This document shows positions 14,560 through 21,862 of a stretch of 30,930 nt of DNA, in pieces (within the stretch, counting starts at the first letter, position 1; each line of letters opens with the position of its first letter). The stretch is from contig QQUK01000225.1 of NCBI GenBank assembly GCA_008501655.1, positions 1 through 30,930 of the forward strand, read 5' to 3'. The notes under the pieces were generated by a model. It ran no database searches. It saw only the letters and a program-made list of their open reading frames with translations, and was not told the origin of the DNA. The DNA is from Calditrichota bacterium. Lineage in GTDB: Bacteria; Zixibacteria; MSB-5A5; GN15; FEB-12. Made by a program: the position numbers and the translations under genes.

Positions 14560-15033
14560 TTATGCATATTTTACCAACCGTATACCGGTCGTATAATTTG
14601 TCGTTCCTGTTATCTCAAACCCCGCTTTCATCAGACAACTGAGAGCTTCGGGGTTCTCCTGAAAAAGTTTGATAATGACTTTGGCGACATCATCTCTTGT
14701 TGCTGCCCGTTCATATAAAAGTTTGATGAGCTTTGTACCGTAACCTTGAGAGCGTTTGTACGGATCTACTAAAATATGAGCAAGTTCAAATGCCATTTCA
14801 TCTTTGCGATGCCAGAGTTCACCATATGCAATCGGTTTTCCGGAATCTATTAAGATGTACGAATTGACCGTATCCCGCTGCCAACTTGAAATAATATTTT
14901 CCGGCGGGGGAAAGTCCGTACCCCGGCAGACATGCTTGTATGTTTCGGCAGATTCGATCCAGCCACGGATCTGTGCGGCATATTCATCGGAGTATGGCAC
15001 TATATCAGCTTTGATGTCAGCCGGTTTTGTCAT
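14560..15033 (-). CDS. GNAT-family N-acetyltransferase
   Basis: The start is ATG 15033 (157 residues), preceded by GAGGA at 7 bases. The longer frame opens with a TTG at 15108 and an unlikely Cys-rich leader. The acetyl-CoA fold is clear: LAHILVDPYKRSQGYGTKLIK (beta4 and the Q/RxxGxG/A loop, here RSQGYG), then VIIKLFQENPEALSCLMKAGF, and a closing strand. It is a compact single-domain GNAT that looks like the RimJ/RimL type in its NP.A....KAGF segment. The substrate is unknown. It is the first gene of the hbd-crotonase operon and may simply share its transcript. Confidence 0.85.
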   Translation of the reverse strand: MTKPADIKADIVPYSDEYAAQIRGWIESAETYKHVCRGTDFPPPENIISSWQRDTVNSYILIDSGKPIAYGELWHRKDEMAFELAHILVDPYKRSQGYGTKLIKLLYERAATRDDVAKVIIKLFQENPEALSCLMKAGFEITGTTNYTTGIRLVKYA

Positions 15034-15221
15034 ATTAATTTCCTCATCAGGTTGGCAATATATGTAATAAATCGGAGTCTGGCAACAACTTGGAATCAGC
15101 AAACGCAACGAGGTTTTCTTATAATTAAAATCAGTTAGTTATATGAGGTGTGAAAATCGTAACTAATTGAGGAAAATAATGTTACAAGAAAATAAGTGGA
15201 CTTATTGGGTCAATAAAAGTC

Positions 15222-15250
15222 TTGACACATTTGTCTCTGAAAGTTATTTT
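15222..15250 (+). promoter_or_regulatory. Sigma70 promoter of the dockerin-protein gene
   Basis: TTGACA (15222-15227) and TATTTT (15245-15250) are 17 bases apart. The predicted start is near 15257 and the ATG is at 15286 behind a GGAGGG site. The -35 is perfect and the -10 has two mismatches. Confidence 0.65.
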
Positions 15251-15285
15251 AAACTAACTAATAAGAAAACCTTCGGAGGGTTATT

Positions 15286-16092
15286 ATGATAAAAATTTTA
15301 AAAATTGCTTTGCAGGCAGTAGCAATAGTTTGTATGAGTTCTTTAACCGGTTACGCTCAGTTTGGATATACGATAGACCATGTTGATGGTGCTTATGGAA
15401 ACGATGTGAAACCGGGACAACCGATCACAATGCATCTGCGATTACAAAATTATTCAAGTGAAAGATTAGCATGTATCACTACCGGATTCAGATTTTATCT
15501 GTCCAACAACGGTGAACTTCCTGATGGCGAATTCCAGGTTATAAATTATGATGAGAGTTTAGTAAATTGGCTTCTGAAGTTTGATTTAATTTATGCGATA
15601 AATACTTATAGCTTTGACGGAATTGGTGCAGATACACTTGGCATCGGGGGAGTCTATCTCACCTGGAATGACGATAGAGGATTTGATATCGGTTATGATG
15701 ATGTTGTAATGACATTTACTACCCAGGTCGATGCTTCGTTTGCCGGTGATTCCCTTTGCATTGATTCATCTTATTATCCACCGACCGGGATATGGCTCTG
15801 GCAGATGAAAGAGACCGGCCTGACACCACCGGATTGGTCAGGTCCCCATTGTTATGAAATCTTACCATCCTGCTGTATTAATTACGCCGGAAATTATGAT
15901 AACAGTGATGATGATCAGATTAATGTGTATGATTTAGAATTCATGAAAAATTATATGTTTGAGATGGGTCCGTACCCTCCTTGTTTTGATGAAGCAGACC
16001 CGAACTCGGATACAATGCATGATATTAGTGATTTAGTATATATGGTCGAATATATGTTCTCCGGCGGACCACAGCCGCTCGATTGTCCTTAA
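15286..16092 (+). CDS. Secreted protein with C-terminal dockerin-like module
   Basis: The 268-residue protein has a signal peptide (residues 1-24, ending GYAQ). Residues about 25-190 form a beta-rich domain with no recognised family name (VKPGQPITMHLRLQNYS, TGFRFYLSNNG, DDVVMTFTTQVD). Residues about 197-268 are a two-repeat dockerin type I-like module. Repeat one has D/N-rich loop NYDNSDDDQINVYDLEF; repeat two has ADPNSDTMHDISDLVYMVEYMF. Both follow the Ca-binding DxNxD..(I)xxxDL pattern and are flanked by Cys pairs (PSCC..., PPC, DCP). In cellulosome systems dockerins bind cohesins; in FCB bacteria the same module is common on secreted proteins with no known partner. A strong promoter and ribosome site lie directly upstream, and no terminator is seen before the next gene. 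Confidence 0.85.
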   Translation: MIKILKIALQAVAIVCMSSLTGYAQFGYTIDHVDGAYGNDVKPGQPITMHLRLQNYSSERLACITTGFRFYLSNNGELPDGEFQVINYDESLVNWLLKFDLIYAINTYSFDGIGADTLGIGGVYLTWNDDRGFDIGYDDVVMTFTTQVDASFAGDSLCIDSSYYPPTGIWLWQMKETGLTPPDWSGPHCYEILPSCCINYAGNYDNSDDDQINVYDLEFMKNYMFEMGPYPPCFDEADPNSDTMHDISDLVYMVEYMFSGGPQPLDCP

Positions 16093-16133
16093 AATATATT
16101 GAGTTACTCAAATAATTTTCATACTTTATTTGT

Positions 16134-16613
16134 ATGAAATTCATCATCAAAAAAATTGAATCATCCGGTAAAGATTGGGTTCTTGAAATTGTTCGGACCT
16201 GGGGTGCTGATTTTATCGTCAGCCGGGGGAGAAAAATCTATCCAGCTGAGATTGATGGTTTTTATGCAGAAGCCGATAACGGTGAAAAAGTCGGTCTGGT
16301 GACTTATGAAATAATCAGAGATCAATGCGAGATTGTCACCCTTGATGCATTCAGAAAATTCAGTGGTATCGGAAGTTCTCTTTTAACAAAAGTTGTTTCA
16401 GAAGCAAAACTTCGAAGTTGTAAAAGAGTCTGGTTAATTACCCTCAATGATAATCTTGATGCTATCCGGTTTTATCAGAAGCGGGGGATGACTATCGCAG
16501 CTGTCCATATCAATGCACTTGAAGAATCCCGAAAAATTAAACCGGTTATAGCAAAAATCGGTCAGTATGGTATCCCTCTTCGGGATGAAATTGAATTTGA
16601 GACAATGCTCTGA
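16134..16613 (+). CDS. GNAT-family N-acetyltransferase
   Basis: The 159-residue protein shows the single-domain GNAT order. An N-terminal substrate strand-helix comes first, then CEIVTLDAFRKFSGIGSSLL, which is the beta4/alpha3 acetyl-CoA loop (here KFSGIGSS in place of the RxxGxG/A consensus). RVWLITLNDNLDAIRFYQKRGM, the classic NxxAxxFYxKxGF element, follows. The C-terminus is slightly extended (EESRKIKPVIAKIGQYGIPLRDEIEFE). No Shine-Dalgarno site precedes the ATG, so translation may depend on the upstream dockerin gene, which ends 41 bases before it. It converges with thpR, one base apart. The substrate is unknown. Confidence 0.85.
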   Translation: MKFIIKKIESSGKDWVLEIVRTWGADFIVSRGRKIYPAEIDGFYAEADNGEKVGLVTYEIIRDQCEIVTLDAFRKFSGIGSSLLTKVVSEAKLRSCKRVWLITLNDNLDAIRFYQKRGMTIAAVHINALEESRKIKPVIAKIGQYGIPLRDEIEFETML

Positions 16614-17186
16614 TTAATCGCCGAATCGTTCGGAAAATTGAATTGTATGCAGTTTTTTATAGATCGGTCCATGCTGGGTCAATGTTGATTTTATTAACGA
16701 AAGAGATTCAAAATTAAAATCAAAAGATTTAAGCTGTAGATTCTGCAGATAAGAATCAAGGTTGTCAAAATTCTTTAGATCTTTTACCCGTCCCAAAGTC
16801 AGATGTGGGGTGAATTTTTTATTTTCGATTTCAAATCCAATATCTATAAGAGTAGATTCTATATCTTTAGCTGTGTTAATAATCAACTCTCTGTTTTTTT
16901 CAATATCAATCCATATGACTCTCGGTTTTGTCAGGTTGGGGAAACCACCAAGGAGAGAGAGGTTGGTTTCAATCGGTTTTGTAAAATGAATAGCTTTATT
17001 GAGTGATTCTATAATCGAATCGACTTTTGATGGTTCGGTATTGCCTAAAAATTTCATTGTCAGATGGATGTTGTCAGCTTTGACCCATTTTACATTAGCA
17101 CCTTTTGATTTCATATCTTCAATAATCTGTGAGAGATATGTCTTAACTTCTTTTGGGAGATCGAGTGCGATGAAAAGCCGAATCAT
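16614..17186 (-). CDS. thpR: RNA 2',3'-cyclic phosphodiesterase (2H family)
   Basis: The start is ATG 17186 (190 residues), which overlaps the cinA stop as ATGA (17186-17183). The two catalytic HxTx motifs of the 2H phosphoesterase fold are HLTMKF (His41) and HLTLGR (His128). The N-terminus IRLFIALDLP and the middle VIWIDIEKN are typical of LigT/ThpR proteins. The enzyme hydrolyses 2',3'-cyclic phosphate ends of RNA, and family members also show RNA-ligase activity in vitro. It is the last gene of pgsA-pgpA-cinA-thpR. In many bacteria recA comes next, but here a convergent GNAT gene follows. Confidence 0.93.
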   Translation of the reverse strand: MIRLFIALDLPKEVKTYLSQIIEDMKSKGANVKWVKADNIHLTMKFLGNTEPSKVDSIIESLNKAIHFTKPIETNLSLLGGFPNLTKPRVIWIDIEKNRELIINTAKDIESTLIDIGFEIENKKFTPHLTLGRVKDLKNFDNLDSYLQNLQLKSFDFNFESLSLIKSTLTQHGPIYKKLHTIQFSERFGD

Positions 17187-18424
17187 GTGATATCCAGTAT
17201 ATCCCTGCGAAGCATTTCCAGAGCACCATAACATGCCCGGGTCCGATTGGAGATACGGTCTTTGCCGAAGTTAAACATTCTGACTACAACGTCATTTCTA
17301 TAGGCTATACCGACATAAGTCAATCCGACCGGTTTTTCATCAGTCCCGCCATCAGGTCCGGCAATGCCGGTAATCGCTATTGCGTATTCACTGTCAAATT
17401 TTTCTTTAACCCCTTTTGCCATAGCAGCGGCACATTCTTCTGAGACAGCACCATACTGTTCCAGTAAAGTATGTGGTACCGCAAGGGCAGATTCTTTGAT
17501 CTCGTTTGCATAGGAGATTATCCCGCCTTTAAACCAGTGTGAGGAACCGGGAACTGATGTCAGCAATGAACCGAGTAGACCTCCGGTACATGATTCTGCG
17601 ACAGCTAAAGTTTTGTCGTTATCTTTTAAAAGCTGTCCGATATTTTCTTCAAGGGTATCCGAGTTATATCCATATATATATTTACCGGCAGCAGATTCAA
17701 GATGGCTCTGGAGGGTTCTCAGTTTTGTTAATGCTTCATCTTCGGTATCACCTTTGGAGATGATTCTGAGATCTACTCCGCTGTATGAGGGGAGGTAAGC
17801 AAGCCGGACGTTGTTTTCAAGTTTTAAGTCCGGCTTAATGAGTTCTGCAAGTTTTGATTCAACAATCCCGACTGTCCGTAATTTTAGAACTGAAATATTT
17901 TTGGTATCAGATAAATTCTGCAGGTACGGCAGAATCTCATCATCAATAAGCTGTTTCATCTCTTGGGGAACACCCGGAAGGGAGATAAACGTTTTTCCGT
18001 TTTCAGCAATACAAAGTCCGACTGCTGAGCCTAGTTTGTTGGGGAAAAATTTCGCACCCTGAGGGAGCAGTGCCTGATTGTGATTGATAGCCGGCATTTT
18101 TATATCACGTTTTGCATAACGCTCTTTGATATCCTCTAAAACTTCCTCATGGAAAATCAGATTCCGTTTGAAAACCCGGACGATTGCTTTTTTTGTCAAG
18201 TCATCATCGGTCGGTCCCAGTCCGCCGGTCGTGATGATTATCTGGGATCGATTTAATGCCTGCCGAAATGTTTCTTCCATCTGTTCAATCGAGTCACCTA
18301 TTGATGTGATGAATGATACTTCAAGTCCGACTTCGAGCAGCTTTTTGGCTATATATGCCGAGTTGGAATCGACCGTATGTCCGGTCAGGATTTCATCACC
18401 AATTGTTATTATTTCTATAATCAT
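17183..18424 (-). CDS. cinA: CinA-family protein / NMN amidohydrolase
   Basis: The 413-residue, full-length, two-domain protein has an N-terminal MoCF-like domain (residues about 1-170: TIGDEILTGHTVDSN, then ITTGGLGPTDDD, then LPGVPQEM). Its C-terminal PncC-type domain (about 250-410) has AVAESCTGGLLGSLLT, then GGIISYANEIK, then ITGIAGPDGGT with KPVGLTYVG. The C-terminal domain deamidates nicotinamide mononucleotide for NAD recycling. The N-terminal domain is an ADP-ribose pyrophosphatase/COG1058 type in characterised homologues. The ATG is 6 bases after the pgpA stop and the stop overlaps thpR, so it is a tightly packed operon. Confidence 0.95.
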   Translation of the reverse strand: MIIEIITIGDEILTGHTVDSNSAYIAKKLLEVGLEVSFITSIGDSIEQMEETFRQALNRSQIIITTGGLGPTDDDLTKKAIVRVFKRNLIFHEEVLEDIKERYAKRDIKMPAINHNQALLPQGAKFFPNKLGSAVGLCIAENGKTFISLPGVPQEMKQLIDDEILPYLQNLSDTKNISVLKLRTVGIVESKLAELIKPDLKLENNVRLAYLPSYSGVDLRIISKGDTEDEALTKLRTLQSHLESAAGKYIYGYNSDTLEENIGQLLKDNDKTLAVAESCTGGLLGSLLTSVPGSSHWFKGGIISYANEIKESALAVPHTLLEQYGAVSEECAAAMAKGVKEKFDSEYAIAITGIAGPDGGTDEKPVGLTYVGIAYRNDVVVRMFNFGKDRISNRTRACYGALEMLRRDILDIT

Positions 18425-18430
18425 ACTATT

Positions 18431-18892
18431 CTATAAATTAAAATAAGTTATTCCATACAATACCAGTTGTGTTGCGATATTTGCATACACTCCGGCAGCT
18501 ACATCATCCATGGTAACGCCCCATCCTCCGGGAAGATTTTCAAACTGGGCAGCCGGATATAATTTAACTACATCGAATATTCGAAACAATAAAAATGCGA
18601 TGATATATGCTTTTAATGTCACCGGGACAAACAATATGGTGACAAACATCCCCGCCCATTCATCAATGACAATATTTTTTGAATCATGACCGTACACTTT
18701 TTCCGCCTCACCGGCTGACCAGACCGACAGTATAAAAACCAAAACCGTTGTTATTGCGAGGTACAGAATATTACCCTGAATCAGATAAAATGCTATCAAC
18801 CATGCGGGGATTGTTCCCCAGGTTCCTGAAAAAGGTCTCAGATAGCCCGAGTACATTCCGGTGGCAACAAAAAGTGAGAGATGTTTCATCAT
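18431..18892 (-). CDS. pgpA: Phosphatidylglycerophosphatase A
   Basis: The 153-residue membrane protein has the PgpA family landmarks. PFSGTWGTIPAW lies at the N-terminus, DEWAGMFVTILFVP (with the conserved Asp-Glu) in the middle, and FRIFDVVKLYPAAQFENLPGGWGVTMDD near the C-terminus with the conserved acidic pair. Four hydrophobic helices are visible. It removes the terminal phosphate from phosphatidylglycerol phosphate. The start codon directly follows the pgsA stop (TAAATG), so two consecutive steps of phosphatidylglycerol synthesis are encoded side by side. Confidence 0.93.
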   Translation of the reverse strand: MMKHLSLFVATGMYSGYLRPFSGTWGTIPAWLIAFYLIQGNILYLAITTVLVFILSVWSAGEAEKVYGHDSKNIVIDEWAGMFVTILFVPVTLKAYIIAFLLFRIFDVVKLYPAAQFENLPGGWGVTMDDVAAGVYANIATQLVLYGITYFNL

Positions 18893-19480
18893 TTATTTTA
18901 AAACAGTCTTTATCATATAAAAATACTTAACAGAATAATCAATCCCGGTACCGACCGTAACAACAGCAGTCACCCACATCATTATATTAAAATAGAAGCG
19001 GTAATCAAATTCAAAAAGAGAGACAGCACCTGAATTATAAAAATACAAGGCATCCATCAGTGTAATATAAGCAAGGATTACACCGACTAAAGTAAGTTGT
19101 AAAAAAGTCTTCGCCTTTGCCCACCAGGTAGGGGAGATGACCACACCACGATAAGCAGCAAGCAGCCGCAAACCGGTGATGGCAAATTCTCTGCCGATTA
19201 TTAAAAAGACCGGGAGAGCGGTAACATATCTGAGGGATATAAATGAAATTAATGCTGCCGCAACAAGAATCTTGTCCGCAAGCGGGTCCATAAATTTCCC
19301 GAATCCGGTTATAATACCGTATTTCCGGGCAAAATAGCCGTCAGCTAAATCGGTCAAAGCAGCTATAATAAACAGACCAAGAGCGATTAACCGCATATAG
19401 AAATCTTCTATCACAAAAAAATAGATAAAAATCGGTGCGATTATTATTCTGAGGATGGTCAGTTTATTTGGTGTATTCAT
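18893..19480 (-). CDS. pgsA: CDP-diacylglycerol--glycerol-3-phosphate 3-phosphatidyltransferase
   Basis: The start is ATG 19480 (196 residues, beginning MNTPNKLTILRI, the usual PgsA opening). The CDP-alcohol phosphotransferase signature D-x2-DG-x2-AR-x8-G-x3-D-x3-D is complete at residues 44-69 (DLADGYFAR, then FMDPLADK). Multiple transmembrane helices follow. It makes phosphatidylglycerol phosphate, the substrate of PgpA encoded next. There is no Shine-Dalgarno site before the ATG. A TTGACA promoter element predicts a transcript start at or just before it, so the message may be nearly leaderless. Confidence 0.95.
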   Translation of the reverse strand: MNTPNKLTILRIIIAPIFIYFFVIEDFYMRLIALGLFIIAALTDLADGYFARKYGIITGFGKFMDPLADKILVAAALISFISLRYVTALPVFLIIGREFAITGLRLLAAYRGVVISPTWWAKAKTFLQLTLVGVILAYITLMDALYFYNSGAVSLFEFDYRFYFNIMMWVTAVVTVGTGIDYSVKYFYMIKTVLK

Positions 19481-19487
19481 GCATGGC

Positions 19488-19516
19488 AAGGTACACAGAG
19501 GAATAAACTGTGTCAA
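19488..19516 (-). promoter_or_regulatory. Candidate promoter of the pgsA operon
   Basis: TTGACA (19516-19511 on the minus strand) is followed after 17 bases by the weak -10 TACCTT (19493-19488). The predicted start is one base before the pgsA ATG. The -35 is perfect; the -10 makes this uncertain. Confidence 0.4.
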
Positions 19517-19540
19517 GTTGTACGTATCAGAATATAAGAG

Positions 19541-19569
19541 AAGGGCATGCCTTTTAATGACATACCCTT
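19541..19569 (-). terminator. Weak hairpin after the cytochrome gene
   Basis: AAGGGCATG (19541-19549) pairs with CATACCCTT (19561-19569) with one mismatch. It begins 9 bases after the cytochrome stop on the minus strand, but only a short pyrimidine tail follows. It is a possible, inefficient terminator. Confidence 0.4.
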
Positions 19570-19577
19570 AAGAGATT

Positions 19578-19841
19578 TTAGTTATTAGCAATCAAATATG
19601 CCAAAATCTGCTTCTGGTCGGTGATAGTCAGATTAGCCTTGTCACCATATTTTGACACTATAGCCGGCCATTGTTCATCTGACTTCATTGACGGTTTCGG
19701 GAGGATATGACATCGCTGGCAGTTTGAGCGAAAAGCGATCTCTCCCGGTGAACGTGATTCTTTTTCAACCTGAGATGAATTACACCCTTCAAATACAGCA
19801 AATGACAATAGTGCTGCAATTATGAACAAAAGATGTTTCAT
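19578..19841 (-). CDS. Monoheme c-type cytochrome lipoprotein
   Basis: The 87-residue protein has a signal with a possible lipidation Cys (FEGC, Cys20; position -2 is Glu, so the lipobox is imperfect). The mature domain is about 60 residues with one haem-binding CQRCH (residues 41-45). The pattern PKPSM..DEQWPAIV and a C-terminal helix (ITDQKQILAYLI) fit small class I cytochromes; Met52 is a candidate sixth ligand. It is likely an electron carrier anchored on the periplasmic or outer-membrane face. Its start overlaps the stop of the barrel gene (TAATG), so translation is coupled and both are under the Fur-box promoter. Confidence 0.88.
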   Translation of the reverse strand: MKHLLFIIAALLSFAVFEGCNSSQVEKESRSPGEIAFRSNCQRCHILPKPSMKSDEQWPAIVSKYGDKANLTITDQKQILAYLIANN

Positions 19842-20569
19842 TAGATGCCGATCCCCATCAGAAAGCGAATCATTGTATCGTCAGCATTGTCATTTAATCC
19901 AAATGCTACTCCAAGCGAGTAATAATTGTCACCGCTCGCAAACGATACTGTTGGACCGAATGATGATTTAAATTTGTCGTCCTTTAATTCGTCGGAGTAG
20001 TAATACTGACGTGAGGTTGACTCAAGGCCAATCGAAAATTTATATGTCGGTGCATAAGATATGGCTGCATCTAAACCGACCTCTTTATAGGATTCATATC
20101 CTGAAGCCCAGAGATATTCAAACACCGGATTCGCGGAGATATTGATTTTTTCAATATCTTTCCCGACCAAAAGTTTTGTCTCGAATTTGTTACGACCGGG
20201 ACCGTTGTTCATCTTCCTCCGGTATTCAATATACAGCACCGGGTCAAATGCTATTTCTCCCGGGAGACCAAAACGGTATCGGGTGCGAACCTGAAAGGCA
20301 TCCCACTTCACAGATTCACCCTGCGTTTGTGTAAATATCTGGTAGATTGAAAAATCGACTTTGGGGGATATCCCTTGTTCAACTTCGATATAATACTCCC
20401 ATTTGTCAGGGGAACCTTCATTAACTTTTGTCGTTTGGTAAAATTCAAACTCAGCATCACCGGGTGACATGGTAGTTGTTTGATATGTCCAAACATATTT
20501 TCTCCGGTCAGCATTCGCAGATATTGCCAGAAGCAAAACAAGGACAGTGAGTATTGATTTTTTAAGCAT
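19841..20569 (-). CDS. Outer-membrane beta-barrel-like protein, Fur-controlled
   Basis: The 242-residue protein has a signal peptide at 1-20 (ISANA). The rest is alternating beta strands with aromatic girdles and charged turns (DAEFEFYQTTKV, FQVRTRYRFGL, VLYIEYRRK, FSIGLESTSRQYYYSDEL). It ends in a strand with a hydrophobic last residue (MIRFLMGIGI). About ten strands can be drawn, which fits a small outer-membrane barrel. No specific family is certain. Co-translation with a cytochrome c, and iron-type regulation, make a role in iron uptake or outer-membrane electron transfer plausible, but this is inference. GGAG precedes the start. Confidence 0.7.
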   Translation of the reverse strand: MLKKSILTVLVLLLAISANADRRKYVWTYQTTTMSPGDAEFEFYQTTKVNEGSPDKWEYYIEVEQGISPKVDFSIYQIFTQTQGESVKWDAFQVRTRYRFGLPGEIAFDPVLYIEYRRKMNNGPGRNKFETKLLVGKDIEKINISANPVFEYLWASGYESYKEVGLDAAISYAPTYKFSIGLESTSRQYYYSDELKDDKFKSSFGPTVSFASGDNYYSLGVAFGLNDNADDTMIRFLMGIGI

Positions 20570-20601
20570 TGTGTATCTCCATTGTTGTTTTTAAGTCTAA
20601 A

Positions 20602-20622
20602 TGAAAATGATTATCATTTTCA
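20602..20622. promoter_or_regulatory. Fur box
   Basis: TGAAAATGAT-T-ATCATTTTCA is a perfect 10-1-10 palindrome. Its inner 19 bases match the Fur consensus GATAATGATAATCATTATC at 16 of 19 positions. It lies just downstream of the predicted start of the barrel-cytochrome operon, where bound repressor would block the polymerase. Confidence 0.8.
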
Positions 20623-20637
20623 ATAGTAACAGTTGAG

Positions 20638-20666
20638 AGTATAATTTTCATGGAAGAAAAAGTCAA
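20638..20666 (-). promoter_or_regulatory. Sigma70 promoter of the barrel-cytochrome operon
   Basis: TTGACT (20666-20661 on the minus strand) and TATACT (20643-20638) are 17 bases apart, with one mismatch in each hexamer. The predicted start is near 20631, and the Fur box spans about +10 to +30. Confidence 0.75.
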
Positions 20667-20795
20667 GACAAATTTTGTATACTATGCGAAAAATATCACA
20701 AACATTATTTCATATAATGATACCATTTAATGGTTTACACGAATGATTCTGAGAAAGTGCCTGAGGATTCTGAATGCAATATTGAGGGGGTGCAA

Positions 20796-20876
20796 TAAAA
20801 AAACCCAAGCAGGTTGCGGCCTGCCTGGGTGGACGATATTAGGTAATCCACAGAAAGAGTAACACTTTCCGATTGC
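20796..20876 (-). ncRNA. Candidate small RNA, about 80 nt
   Basis: A perfect consensus promoter predicts a start at 20876, and an intrinsic terminator ends the unit at about 20797. On the minus strand three hairpins follow each other: GAAAG with CTTTC (7-base loop), GTGGA with TCCAC (13-base loop), and the terminator stem. There is no start codon with a ribosome site, and no protein frame spans it. It does not look like tmRNA, 6S, SRP or RNase P RNA. It is upstream of, and on the same strand as, the Fur-controlled operon but separated from it by its own terminator. Confidence 0.6.
20797..20830 (-). terminator. Terminator of the candidate small RNA
   Basis: Read on the minus strand, ACCCA then GCAGG (20830-20820, with one mismatch between them) pairs with CCTGC then TGGGT (20813-20803) across a 6-base loop, followed by seven T residues (20803-20797). 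Confidence 0.9.
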
Positions 20877-20882
20877 GTTAAA

Positions 20883-20911
20883 ATTATAACACAGAAGTTA
20901 ACTTTTGTCAA
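20883..20911 (-). promoter_or_regulatory. Perfect consensus sigma70 promoter of the candidate small RNA
   Basis: TTGACA (20911-20906 on the minus strand) and TATAAT (20888-20883) are separated by exactly 17 bases. Both hexamers match the consensus at all six positions, making it the strongest promoter seen in the window. Confidence 0.85.
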
Positions 20912-20984
20912 GGGGAATTTTCTTGTAAAATTAACTTTTTTTAAATATAAATGCTTATATTTCAAGGTTATTTCCACCTATTCT

Positions 20985-20993
20985 TGTTATAAT
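20985..20993 (+). promoter_or_regulatory. Extended -10 promoter of the ion-channel gene
   Basis: A TG one base upstream of TATAAT (20988-20993) forms an extended -10, with no good -35 at 17 bases. The predicted start is near 21000, giving a leader of about 47 bases before the ATG at 21047. Confidence 0.5.
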
Positions 20994-21046
20994 TAATGCA
21001 GATATTCTAATTGATTTTCTCTCAATCTTGGTCATTATTTCATTCT

Positions 21047-21862
21047 ATGACTAAGAACCAGAATGAACCGTTCCGAGAAAAAATTCACAGGATTATTTTC
21101 GAAGCGGATTCCAAAATAGGTCAGCTTTTTGATATTATCCTGATAACAGCTATAGCTCTATCTGTCATTATTGTTATGCTTGATTCGGTAGAATCCCTTC
21201 ATGACCGTTATGGGGATATCTTTTATTACATGGAGTGGTTTTTTACTATTCTTTTTACTGTCGAGTATCTCATTCGAATCTATGCTGTTCAAAAACCTTC
21301 ATCATATATATTCAGTTTTTTTGGTCTGATAGATTTAATTGCGGTGTTACCGACGTATCTCTCGATTCTTTTCCCCGGTTATCATTATCTTCTGGTCATC
21401 AGAGTTCTCCGGGTACTGAGAGTTTTTCGAATACTTAAACTTATTACGTTTATCGGGCAGGCGCAGATGCTTAAAGAAGCTCTTCGTTCAAGCCGTCATA
21501 AGATAATAGTCTTTTTATTTACGGTTCTCTCTTCGGTAATTGTCCTTGGTTCTCTGATGTATATCATAGAAGGTGCCAAATCCGGGTTTACTTCAATCCC
21601 GAAATCGATCTACTGGGCTATTGTGACTTTAACAACAGTTGGGTATGGAGATATTTCTCCCCAGACAGAGTTGGGGCAGATGCTAGCGGCGGTTATTATG
21701 ATTTTGGGATACGGAATAATAGCTGTACCGACCGGTATTGTGACTGTTGAACTTTCCAAGGTCGAGCATCGAATTGCAAATACGAAAGTTTGTTCAAGCT
21801 GTTCTGAAGATATCCATGACAATGATGCGCTATTTTGTAAACGATGTGGAAATAAATTATAA
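21047..21862 (+). CDS. Voltage-gated-type potassium channel with C-terminal zinc ribbon
   Basis: The start is ATG 21047 (271 residues). An earlier in-frame TTG at 21011 is less likely. Six membrane helices can be placed. S4 carries Arg119, 122, 125 and 128 at every third position (RVLRVLRVFR), and the pore loop has the K+ filter TVGYGD (197-202) before S6 (LAAVIMILGYGIIAVPTGIV). This is the bacterial Kv/KvAP layout. The last 25 residues are a zinc ribbon with two CxxC pairs (Cys249, 252, 264, 267), a small cytoplasmic module found on some prokaryotic channels. There is no RCK domain. Its stop overlaps the convergent kinase gene in a shared TTATAA. Confidence 0.92.
   Translation: MTKNQNEPFREKIHRIIFEADSKIGQLFDIILITAIALSVIIVMLDSVESLHDRYGDIFYYMEWFFTILFTVEYLIRIYAVQKPSSYIFSFFGLIDLIAVLPTYLSILFPGYHYLLVIRVLRVLRVFRILKLITFIGQAQMLKEALRSSRHKIIVFLFTVLSSVIVLGSLMYIIEGAKSGFTSIPKSIYWAIVTLTTVGYGDISPQTELGQMLAAVIMILGYGIIAVPTGIVTVELSKVEHRIANTKVCSSCSEDIHDNDALFCKRCGNKL

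Larger units (their letters stand above)
20570..21046. other. Intergenic region with Fur box, orphan RNA unit and channel promoter
   Basis: These 477 bases separate the barrel operon (minus) from the ion-channel gene (plus). They contain, from left to right, a Fur-box-like palindrome and its promoter (minus), about 130 bases of unassigned AT-rich DNA, a terminator-ended small-RNA unit with a consensus promoter (minus), and an extended -10 promoter (plus). The minus-strand frame at 20735-20977 crosses the promoter and terminator and is not a gene. Confidence 0.7.

Noticed and set aside
20735..20977. Minus-strand 80-codon ORF
   Set aside because: It crosses a perfect promoter and a terminator on the same strand; coding is very unlikely.
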